Assembly: GCA_029204225.1 (NCBI GenBank)
Contig: MU831990.1
Span: forward strand, 28,977-92,976
Direction of reading: 5' to 3'
Length of the DNA stretch: 64,000 nucleotides
DNA from: Diphasiastrum complanatum
Taxonomy: Eukaryota > Streptophyta > Lycopodiopsida > Lycopodiales > Lycopodiaceae
The notes below the pieces were generated by a model, which worked only from the letters and a program-made list of their open reading frames with translations, ran no database searches and had not been told where the DNA came from. Of this stretch, positions 25,701-37,600 are shown in pieces (within the stretch, counting starts at the first letter, position 1; each line of letters opens with the position of its first letter). Made by a program: the position numbers and the translations under genes.

Positions 25701-28566
25701 TCGACATAGGTAGGTATGCTACTGGCCTCCCCTGTGTGCCCTGCCTGTCTCCCAGTATAACCTGCGCCATGTGCCCCACCTCTGCCACGTGATGCACCTA
25801 TGACCCCTGCCCGTGGCGTGTGCCCTGCACCTGTATCATCTGCCTCATCCCTCTCTGATCTGGCAAACACAACCTGAATGGGCTCATCCTCATCATGCTC
25901 ATCCTCTGACACTGGCTCATCTGCCTCATACAATGGAGGCTCTCTGTGCTCAAGCCCAAGCTCTCTCTCTCTCCCATCTCGGCAAGCTCCCTCTCTCTCT
26001 CTGCCATCAACTGCGTGCCCAAGTCATCTGCAGGCCCAGATGAACCTCAGCTCCGTCATCCTGCATGAAGTTGAAGCATATTTTGGAAAAAGTGTAACAT
26101 CGACAAAAAAACAAACTAGCAAACACTGAAAAAATAAAGACCAATTACAACACTATACCGCTTACCTCTCTGGTTGCAAGATGGGCAGCTGCAAGAACTG
26201 TTCGATCCGGTCCATGAGCTCATACACCAGTCCGAGTGTGGACCCCTCGCTGTCAGCCATGCGGAGCACAATGTAGAGTGGTCGAAGCAGTCCTGACAAT
26301 GTCTAGGCATCCCTCTAGGACTGGTCTCCCCTCACTGTGTGGAACACGCTCTTCCTGGTGACAAAAGTCACCAAGAAGAGGGCCTCGCGGATGATGGCTC
26401 TAACCCAGGGAAGTGCACCTATGTCCCCCCATGAGAAGGTCTATGTCGTGTGCTACACAAGGAGGGTATGGACGATGTGAGGGAACTCGGCCTCTAGCAG
26501 GACACCCATCTAAACGCAGTTGGTGGCATTGTCCTTCACCACCGTAACAACATGCTGGGGGCCTATGGACAGTATGGAAAACCTAATGACATCGTACATG
26601 AAATCTGCAGATATGACTCTCCCCCCTCTACTACAATCCACGGCTCTCAAAAACTGTGTACCCATGCAGCAGGAGACCAAGATGTTGAGGATCGGCCTCC
26701 TCTTGACATCAGTCCAGCCATCGGACATGATGTTGCATCCATATGTGGCCCAGTGGCGGCGTAGAGGCTCCATCTCTCTAGACAAGGACTCGACCCTATC
26801 TCTCAGCATGTGTGCAGACAACCTCTGAACCAGGGACTCTCCAGCTAGGGCTGACAGACTGTGCATGGCGAAATGCCCTTCTGAAGGGCTCAGAATCGGT
26901 GATGGCAAAAGGTAGGTTCAGCTCATAAATCAAACTGGCCACGGACTGTGTGGCCTCTCTGTCCATGTGCAGCTGATGCGTGCCGCGAATGGTCTGCTGC
27001 ACAAGGGCTCTACCTGGTGGGCGACGGGTGGTGGACCTCCAGCATGGTGCACCAACCGTGACGGGAATGGACGATGACGCGACAGGTTGGGCACTAGTGG
27101 ATGCATCGACTGTAGACGTGGAATGGGGAGAGTGGGATGCATTGGCAGGGATGGGTGCAGCAACATAAGTGGGGTGCACTGGTGGAGGGGCAAGACCTGG
27201 CATGGGATACGAAAACTGCTGGCTAGGGAGGTCAAGAGATCTCATCCACATCCTCGAAGGCCTCGTCAGTAGCATCCTGGGCCTGCTCGGGTGGCGGAGA
27301 GTCCATGAGAAAATCGTAAACTGGGGGCGTGCGAGCAACGGGACGTGGTGGTGGAACCGCAGTGGCAACTGGCGGACGAGATGGGAAGGGATCCACCAGA
27401 ATGGGGGCAGATGGGGGTGCGTGTAGCGGAACTGTCTGAGGGGGATGAGGATGCACTCCCTCTCCTCGTGCGTGCCAACCAAGCAGGCAGCAACTCTGGG
27501 TCAGCCACATAAGGAGCGGTGCAAAACTGGAGAACGCATTTAAGGTGCCACCACTTTTGGCGCGTGCACCGAGCAAGTGGCCTTTAAGGCGAGTGAGGGA
27601 CGCAGCAATTTTGACTAGGCAGTATCGACAACGCACGATCTTCTGACCGGTCTTGTTGGTCTTGTTGGCAACCCGCCTTACAACGTCCACCTCGTCCCAC
27701 AGACCGGAAAGGTCGGATTGCACCATTGCGATGGAGAAAACTAGGGAAAAAATGCAGATGAAGGTAAAGCTGGAAGGATGGATTGCTGGAAAAAAAACAG
27801 TAGGGTTCACTGTTGGAGAGATGCTGAAAATGGGCGAAGGCAGGGCGAAGCAAGTCAGATGCAAGGCAGGGCGTTGCGTGGGCAAAGGGCGACGCAAGGA
27901 ATCGAAGGCAGGCAGGCAAAAACAGCAATGATGGCAGGGTAGAGGAGGGCGCAAAAAAATTTCAGATGAAATGCGAGGGGGGCGGGTAGGTTTAGGTAAA
28001 AAAATATATTTTAAATATTAAATATTAAATTATTATATTGTTATTTTGTGGTATCGCGGTACCGGGATCCGCGGTACCCACCTATGATATATTAATTAGA
28101 AATGCACATCGCGTTCTTGAAATTTGCCTGAAACGCTAGTCAAGAAAACTTTTTTTTCAATATGGGTCTCAAAAAATAGGAAATTTTATGGGGGATCTTA
28201 TGGTAGTTTTTTGAGATTCTTTTAACACAGGGACTCTATTTTTGTCATGTACTGTTAATTGTATTATATAAATATATGTCTTAAAAAATTAAATGTGCTC
28301 CAGACAATGTTCCAAAATGGTATATGCCCCAGAACGCGTTCTAGGGCAACTCAGATGAGAGTGTGCTCGTCCTTCTCCTTTGTAGTTTACCCATATTGGA
28401 CTTAAGATAGATTGGAGAGAATCTGATGATGGCCAATGTTGAAATAAGAATTTTTTGCATAGGTCAACAAATATGTGGAAAAGGACAACAAAATAAGGAG
28501 AAGCTCAAAATAAGATGGCAAAAGTTGCCAGAGTAAGGCAAGACAAGAAGGAAGCAAGGAGATGGA

Positions 28567-28619
<53 letters not shown>

Positions 28620-31600
28620 GGAGAAATTTATTGTGTCTTTTGTATAAAAGCAATACATAAGAAATAGATCGAACAATATGAAAGATATTATATATGGTTT
28701 TAGGGTTTAGGGTTTAGGGTCTGTAAATGACTAGGATTGTAAATGTCTGCAATAAATTTGGGAAAAAACTTGAGAGAGAGAGAGAGAGAGGGATTTAAAA
28801 AAGACATTTCTCACCAGAAACTGCAAAAACATTTCCAACATCTGTGCTTCTCAAGCTAAGGCCACCCAAGCTTGTGGGGCTCAGGGCCCACAAAGAGAAG
28901 ATCTGCAAACACCATCCCAAATACGTTAGAACTTTTATTTGTACCTCAGAGAAAAATGCATGATTTATTTGGGTTACATAATATGAGATGTTTAACATGT
29001 CCACGTCAATCAAAAGAAGTTACATTGAAAAGGTTTTGAAAAACAGGTTATTACAAAAATCAAACAATAAATCGTATTGTCTTGTGGAACATAAGTAACA
29101 ATCAAAGCACATCAACAACCTTATAATCATCTACATTTAATCACATGCACACATGTGCATGTGACCGAGGGCATGTTCTACTCATGAGTGAGGGCTTTAT
29201 TCATAACCAAGAAGAAACTTTCTTAGCACTCTTGCACCAAAAACTAGTTTACTGGACAAGAAAAGTACAATGCATGTACATGCCTAACTGGTGAAAGCAT
29301 AAGCCTTTGGTATCAAAAACAAGAGCTACTAATGTCCATTGGAGACCCAACAACATCCATGGAACAAAGCATATGCAAACAACACTTTCATGGTAGCTCA
29401 ATCTAATCACAAGTCTTTCGCATAATTGTCAAACTTCCAAGTTCTGTTTAATATATAGTCCAAAATTACAACTTTACACTATGTCTAGTCCTTCATGCAA
29501 CTTTTTTCTATATCCAAGCACATCATTTGAGAGACTTTCTATTCTACTTGCTACTTGGTAAGGAAAGAACTTCCTTGAAATGTATATAAGCATTGGAAGT
29601 AAAGATCATAAACTCCTAAATCTCCACCTCATTGCTATTGTAGCTTTTACTTGTCTTACTCTCTCGATTGAGTCACTTTCACTTTCCTATCTTTGTGTAC
29701 CACTCATGAGAAGTGTAGTTTAGCAGATAAGTTGTCACTTGGAAGAAAATTTATTTGGCTTCAAATATTCCTTCTCCAAGTAGAGATGATCATGGTGTTT
29801 ATCTCTTGCCCTCATTGCTTAGCTAGCAAAAGTGAAGGGGTTTTGGAGGATTTTCGTCATATCAAACATGACACCATGGTGATCTGGAGGCTTGAGAGGC
29901 TAGCTCAACTAGATAGAGTTATCTCGATACATCATGTCTTTGCAACATATATGGTAGTCAAAAAAACCAAGGTATTAAAGAGGAAACACAAAGGATTTGA
30001 ACGTACTAAAGGCCATAAGCTTTGTACTTTTTACATTGACCTCTAAACCCCAAGCCCTATAATAAGGAATATGGTGGTATCAAACCGGCACTGCATCATC
30101 CAACCAATCTTATGTTTCTGACTATTTTGGGTGATGTTGCATCAGTACTATGCTGAAGCTATTCTGTTGGTTTCTGATTGTGAACCAAACTTATGGAAAT
30201 TGGCATCTGCTTTATTCACAACAAAGATCGGAAGCAATTTTTTTCTTGCTGCTTATTCATGTCAACTAAAATTGCAGTATAATTATTAGTCCTTACTGAT
30301 TGTGGGAGAGAAGCCAGATGATCAGAGTTCTAAAAAGTAATTGTGTGTTGATGTACTGACCCTAATGATAGAACGTTTATGGGGTTCTTAAGTGACAAAT
30401 TCATGTTGACTATATGTGCATGAGACATGGAAAGTATAGTAGTTCTACTTAGGCCTGTTGTCAATGGATTTATGTTCGCATGTAGCTTTGTTGGAAAGAG
30501 AAACTAGAAGAACATCGACAACATGTAATATCAATATATCACCCGACCTCAACCATCGACCTAAGCTATAACAGCTCAATCTCATCAATATATAAATTAA
30601 AGAGAGAACACCCTTGCTTCATGAAAATAGTGTTGGATGTTAGCTCAAATATGCCATCCACTAATCTAAAGCATCCACAAACCCTCTCGTTTAATGTCCG
30701 ATAAATTTCTGTTGTAAAGCTGACTCAGGTGCACCCAGCGTGCCCTGTAAGACTCTAAGGGGTGACACTCCCTAAGGTCCCAGAGCAAGTTAAAACGTCA
30801 AGGACTGAGCCTCCGACCTGTGGTGAGCCAGTCAAGTAGTCACAAGTCATGAGCTAGCTCTGGAGCTCGAGTCATGGCCTAGTCAGGAAGCAAGTTGATT
30901 CTGCCACCAGAACGGCTCCCGGGACCCATGTCCGGGAGCCAGACTGATTCTGCCAGGCTTGCCAGGCTTAATCAGCAAAATAAAAACTAAGTCCCAAAAA
31001 GCGTGCTTTACCAGAAAGCACTATGTTTCAGAACAGAGGGGGTGCGCCGAATCACAGCAGAACTATAGGGGGAGTCCGGCAGACAGAAACTTGGGCAGCT
31101 CAACCAGCGCCAGGAATCCAGTCGCCAGGTCTCAGCTCCCTCTACCAGCACGAGCCAGGCACGATGCCCAGCACGTGTTGGTGGCCCCGAGACCGGTCAG
31201 TCTATGTATGAATGTAACCTCTTCCAAATCTAATAAAGTTGATCCTTGGGGATGATTACCATTTCGGTTTCGCCTCCGGGACTGGTCCAAGTGGAAGGAC
31301 CCTTACTACAACCTTTTTGCGTCGCTGGCGCCTAAGGGTCCCTGTCATCGACATGGGGCTTGCCGCTATGCCAATCGGTCAATTTGGCGACCACTATGCC
31401 TTGGGGGTTTCATGTGTGGCTTGTCTTTGCCTTTGGTTACCTTTTGGGGACGGATTCTGAGTTGGCTTTCGGGTTGGTTGGGATTCCAGTTTTCTTAAGT
31501 CTGAATGGTTAAGCTTGTTACGTTTCTGAGTTGGCTTTTACGTAAGTGCATGATGGATGAATGTTAGACTTAAGCGCGTGTTGGGGAAACCGCTCAAGTC

Positions 31601-34600
31601 CCAGCGCCCTTTGAGGCGCCGGCGCAACATGTGGTATCAGAGCCGACTAGCCGGTCAGCTACGCAAGTCTCACAGGGATGGCCACGTTTTGGGATTTGTC
31701 AGGACAACCGTTGCGCAAGGTGCTGCCCATAGTGTAAGCACGGGTGCGTCCACGGTCGGGGTGGTCGGCAGAACGGGGGACTTGATGAGTCAAAGTGCTG
31801 CCCTCGAGGTGTAAGCACGGTCAGTTCTCGTGGTTCGGGCCTAGCGCTGTCTGCACGTAGGACGGATGAGGCAAAGTGCTGCCTCGGTAGGTGAAAGCAC
31901 GGTCTGACCTTGTGGGGTGCGGGGCGACATATTCGAACTGTACGGGTTAACCATTGATACAGATATGCTGCTCGAATTCGGGTGTAAAGCACGGGTGGTT
32001 AGCTGCCGGTGCGGGATAGCTGCCGATCGTTTAGCTATAAGGGCTATCGACCAAAAAGTGGTGGGGCGTGACTGAGGCAATGTGCCGCTTAATGGTGAAA
32101 GCACGGATGGTTGGATGGATGTTTCCCCGTGGGCTAATTCTGTGATAGATTTGTGTAGGCGCGGCTAGGCAAAGGTCCTATGTCCGGTCTCAAGGGGAAT
32201 GTGACTTGGGAGGATCCTCTGTTTAGCTTTGGTTGGTATGTTCGTTTGTGGTGTGCTTGCCTGGACCTGAATTATCCCTGACTACTTGTTTTGATCCAGG
32301 TGATCTGATCTAGTTGGGAGTTGTGAGAGGAGCTTACATTTATGAGTGGACGACACACAAGTATGGAAAGGCACTTCCATGGGGCAACCCCCAAGATTGG
32401 TTCAAGATTGTTATTCTTATCAGGAAAGATCGCGGGGAGGAAGTCAGATTTCATGATCGACTCCGGAGCACTCTCAAGGTAGAAACAGCGAAGGGAGCAC
32501 TGGATGCAGACAAAGCGACATTGAACATCCCGGTGCAGATTGGAAGATGGAAGGCTAAACTTAGCTTTGTGATTTTAGAGATGGATGCCTTCGATGTGAT
32601 TTTGGGCCTCCCTTGGTTAAATGAACACTGTATCGCAGTTTTGGGTAGGAGCTCAAACTTGGTCCTCTTGGATTATAAGGGACAAATCTGCGTGACAAAA
32701 GCCCTGCCCGAAGGAAATGCTAAGGATACCGATATTGAACAAAATCTGGTTGCGGCATTAGCGATGAAAAGAATGGCGAAAGGGAAAAGGTCAAAGTGCT
32801 TTCTTTGCATCTGCCAAGAAGTCCTAGAAGGGAAAAGCGTGCGACAAGAAAACTTGCCAAAAGAAGTGGCAGATCTACTAGAAGAATTTAGCGATGTGTT
32901 CCCGGAGGAACTCCCAGCTAAGCTACCTCCTCGAAGACCAGTGGACCATAAAATTGAGTTGGTACTAGGAACAGAGCCAACTTCACGAGCACCCTACAGA
33001 ATGTCACAAGAGGAGTTGGCGGAACTGAAACGACAACTTGGTGAATTGATAGACAAAGGTTTTATTAGACCTAGCGCTTCACCTTTTGGAGCCCCAGTGT
33101 TGTTCGTGGAAAAGGCGGACAAAACTCTTCGAATGTGTGTGGATTATCGCATGCTTAACAAGAGTACCATCAAGAACAAGTACCCCATGCCTAGAATTGA
33201 TGACCTATTCGACCAACTCAAACATGCCAAATACTTTAGCCGAATAGATCTCAGATCTGGATATCATCAAATTTGAATAGCTAAAGGTGATAAGCACAAA
33301 ACGGCGTTTCGAACGCGGTACGGGAGTCACGAGTTCCTGGTGATGCCATTCGGTCTAACAAACGCACCAGCCACTTTTTGCACGTTGATGAACAATATAT
33401 TTCAAGACTGCCTGGATGAATTTGTCATTGTGTACATCGATGACATATTAGTATTTAGCCGGAACCTTAAAGATCACATTAAACATTTAAGGACAGTTCT
33501 CCAACGACTGAGGAGGAACTGCTTGTTCGCGAAAAGAGAGAAATGTGAGTTTGTGGTGGAGGAAGTTGACTTCCTTGGACATGTTATAGGCCACGGACGG
33601 ATTCGAATGGATCCTAAGAAGATCAAGGCTATCTTGGATTGGCTAGCACCTAAAACTGTTCATGGCATCAAATCCTTTGTGGGCTTATGTAACTTTTACA
33701 GGAGATTCATTGAGGCATTTAGCAAAATTGTGGCACCACTGTTGGAGCAGACCAAGACTCATCTGAAGATGACATGGACACCGGAATGTGAAGCAGCGTT
33801 CCAAGAACTAAAATGACGGATCACTCAAGAACCCATCCTTGCCTTACCGGACTTTAGCAAACCTTTTGAAATACATACAGACGCGTCGAACTTTGCTATT
33901 GGGGCCGTGCTGATGCAAGACGGAAAACCTGTTGCATATTTTTCAAAGAAATTGAGTGACATAGAGCGACGATGGCCAACTCATGAAAAAGAAATGGTCG
34001 CAGTAGTTCAAGCAGTGGAGCATTGGAGACATTATGTGGCAGGAAAACCCTTTAAGGCGTTCACTGATAATGTATCACTCAAGTACTTCTCATCCCAAGG
34101 TATGCTCACACCAAAGCAAATGCGATGGCAAAACTTTCTCTCAAAATTCAATATAGACATTTTACACACGGCGGGAAAGAACAATGTGGTGGCGGACGCA
34201 CTAAGTAGACAAGAACACTTGATGGCAACAGTGACAACTCAGGTGACTGGCCTACTCCAAGAAATCAAGGAGAATTATGGTGTAGATGCGTTGGCGAAGG
34301 ACTCAATGATCGAATTCCAGCTGGGAAAGCCTCATAAACATTTCACTTGGAAAGATCAAATGGCCGTTTATAAACAACGCAGAGTATATGTCCCAGACAA
34401 CATCAACCTGAGGAAGAAAGTCTTGCGAGAACATCATGACGTACTAGCCGCCGGGCATCCAGGGGTGAATCGCATGTATGAACTTCTCAAAAGAGGCTTC
34501 TATTGGCCAAGTATGTGGGCAGAGTTGAATCCTATGTGCAAACATGCCCGACATGTCAACAAGTGAAGGTGGAACCGCTAGCTCCAGCTGGACTACTCCA

Positions 34601-37600
34601 ACCATTACCGGTACCAGCATACCCATGGGATTCGGTGAGCATGGATTTTATTGTTCAACTACCACGATGCCAAGGCTTCGACTCAATTTATGTGGTGATT
34701 GACCGCTTTTCAAAGCAAGTTCATCTAGTACCAACTAAAAGTTCAGTGACAGCTGAAGAAGTGGCAAGGTTATTTTTCAAATGTGTTTTCAAATACCACG
34801 GCCTGCCTAGAACGATTATTTCTGACCGAGACACCAAGTTCGTCGGAAAGTTTTGGACTTGTCTATTTCGCCTCGTGGGAACCGGACTGAATTTCAGTAC
34901 TGCATATCACCCTCAGACAGATGGGCAAACAGAGCAAGTCAATCGACAGATTGAACAATATTTACGAAATTATGTCGCTTGGGACCAATCCGATTGGGTC
35001 AACTACTTGGATATTCTCGAGTTTGCACATAACAACCAAGTGAACAGATCTACTGGAAGGGCACCCTTCGAGATAAGCAATAGTCGGCTACCGATTGTTC
35101 CAAGCTCTTTTCTTACAGGCGTGCAGGAAACACCAGTACCCACTGTGGAGGAATTCATCAATGAGTGGCACACAAAGCTGACGGAGGTGAAGGCATTTTT
35201 AGAGCAGTCACAAAGGAGTATGGCAGCTGACGTAAACCCACATCGACGAGAACTGGAATTTGAGGAAGGTGATCAAGTATGGCTGAACACAAAGAACATT
35301 GCGTTACCAAAAAGTTTTTCTCATAAGTTCGCTCGACCTTATGCGGGACCATATTATGTCACCAAGAAGATCAACCCAGTGGCTTACCGATTAGCGCTGC
35401 CATCCAGCTTGGATATACACAATGTGTTTCATATCTCATTACTCAAACGGTACAAACCAGATGAGCGATTTGATCGGCAACACGAACTCCGTCACCCACC
35501 AACGACACTTACGAAGAGGCAGCTTGTACCAGAACAAATATTGACACATAGAAAGCGAACTGGCGTTCAACGTGAATATCTAGCGAAGTGGCTACGGGCT
35601 CCACTTATTGAGGCTTCTTGGGAGTACGAAGACAAACTTAAGGAGGGAGCCCCTGAAGTACTAGCAGATTATCTGCAGAAAAACCAACGCAATAGCCGTT
35701 TTTCCAGATCGACACACAAGCACTACCTGGCGGCATGCCTCCTACATAAACATTCATGGCCATTCTGAAGTTCAAGGAACTTCCCGGTATCTTTCTTAAG
35801 TTTGTCAATAAATCACTTGCAGCTTTACACAGGTTTTACATAAGTGAACTTCATCTACACTTTTCCTGTGCTACTGCCAATGTATTTTGTAATTCAAAGT
35901 TGTTAAGGCCGGTGAATAAAGCCCGTGCCATACGTCCTAGGTCTAGTCTGGCCCTGATGAGGGCATCAGCTTTTTCAAACGAGGGGAGGATGTTGTAAAG
36001 CTGACTCAGGTGCACCCAGCGTGCCCTGTAAGACTCTAAGGGGTGACACTCCCTAAGGTCCCAGAGCAAGTTAAAACGTCAAGGACTGAGCCTCCGACCT
36101 GTGGTGAGCCAGTCAAGTAGTCACAAGTCATGAGCTAGCTCTGGAGCTCGAGTCATGGCCTAGTCAGGAAGCAAGTTGATTCTGCCACCAGAACGGCTCC
36201 CGGGACCCATGTCCGGGAGCCAGACTGATTCTGCCAGGCTTGCCAGGCTTAATCAGCAAAATAAAAACTAAGTCCCAAAAAGCGTGCTTTACCAGAAAGC
36301 ACTATGTTTCAGAACAGAGGGGGTGCGCCGAATCACAGCAGAACTATAGGGGGAGTTCGGCAGACAGAAACTTGGGCAGCTCAACCAGCGCCAGGAATCT
36401 AGTCGCCAGGTCTCAGCTCCCTCTACCAGCACGAGCCAGGCACGATGCCCAGCACGTGTTGGTGGCCCCGAGACCGGTCAGTCTATGTATGAATGTAACC
36501 TCTTCCAAATCTAATAAAGTTGATCCTTGGGGATGATTACCATTTCGGTTTCGCCTCCGGGACTGGTCCAAGTGGAAGGACCCTTACTACAACCTTTTTG
36601 CGTCGCTGGCGCCTAAGGGTCCCTGTCATCGACATGGGGCTTGCCGCTATGCCAATCGGTCAATTTGGCGACCACTATGCCTTGGGTTTCATGTGTGGCT
36701 TGTCTTTGCCTTTGGTTACCTTTTGGGGACGGATTCTGAGTTGGCTTTCGGGTTGGTTGGGATTCCAGTTTTCTTAAGTCTGAATGGTTAAGCTTGTTAC
36801 GTTTCTGAGTTGGCTTTTACGTAAGTGCATGATGGATGAATGTTAGACTTAAGCGCGTGTTGGGGAAACCGCTCAAGTCCCAGCGCCCTTTGAGGCGCCG
36901 GCGCAACAATTTCACTCAATCTTCAAATGAGTAAATGTCATGGTACTCAATCGAAAGCTTGTTTAAAGTCAACAAAGTGACAAATACCCTCTCCTTCTTT
37001 GATTCTAACCTCCTCAATGATAACACTAAGAGTAAGCACATCGTCTGAAGTGAAGTGATGTGATGTAAGTACCACTAGTAAACATTTGATCTCAACTTCA
37101 TTGCTCACTAATATCTAGAGTATAATAACGTTTGGCTATAGCCTAAGTTGCACCGGAATGACGTTTTGCTTTGTAGATTGTTTCAGAACATCAAAACAAT
37201 GAGAAAAAATTAATTATCTTTTTTACGTAAAACCCATGCGAAACCTAGTTTGGAGGCATGCAAAATAAGAGCAAACTTTTTGTATCATGTGAGTTGTAAC
37301 TACTTTCAAGTTTCAAGTTTAGTATGGTAAGTGCTTCATGTATGCTTCGTATGACCCCTTTAGTATACATCATTGTGTCATATTTGATATCAGTTGTTAA
37401 AGTTTGAAATTCTTTGATTGCATGGTCATGACTCATAATGTTAATGACTAGTGTTTTTGGATGGTAGTTTGTTGCTTTTCCCTAAGTCGTATCTTGTTCA
37501 ATTACCTAACATTGATGATTAGAGAAAGCATGAGATTTGAACCTTGTAAGTTGTGGATTCTCAACACTTGTAAGTGTTCAGCCTACTCTTATCTGCATTC

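Larger units (their letters stand above)
22890..28090 (-). mobile_element. hAT element with GGTACC/CCGCGG palindromic ends
   Basis: About 5.2 kb. Both ends are built from GGTACCGC, GGATCCGCGG and GGTACC palindromes (22907-23107 and 28050-28072), followed inward by AT-rich runs. Inside are a BED-finger hAT transposase on the minus strand and a possible second open frame on the plus strand. The sequence is GC-rich compared with the flanks. The outer ends read CATAGTGTCCC and, reverse strand, CATAGGTGGG. An exact 8 bp target duplication could not be fixed. Confidence 0.7.
30710..36908 (+). mobile_element. Gag-less Ty3-gypsy chromodomain retrotransposon, recent insertion
   Basis: Complete ends: the LTRs at 30710-31629 and 35991-36908 start TGTTGTAAAGC and end GCGCAACA. 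They are flanked by the 5 bp target duplication ATTTC (30705-30709 and 36909-36913). The PBS matches initiator Met tRNA and a purine tract precedes the 3' LTR. The order protease, RT, RNase H, integrase, chromodomain marks a Ty3-gypsy chromovirus-type element. No gag was found between the PBS and protease. Pol has at least two stops and two frameshifts. It is antisense to ZIFL. Confidence 0.95.

Noticed and set aside
31715-32106. CRISPR array (regular repeats with spacers)
   Set aside because: The units are imperfect hairpins with uneven spacing in a plant retrotransposon leader, with no cas genes.
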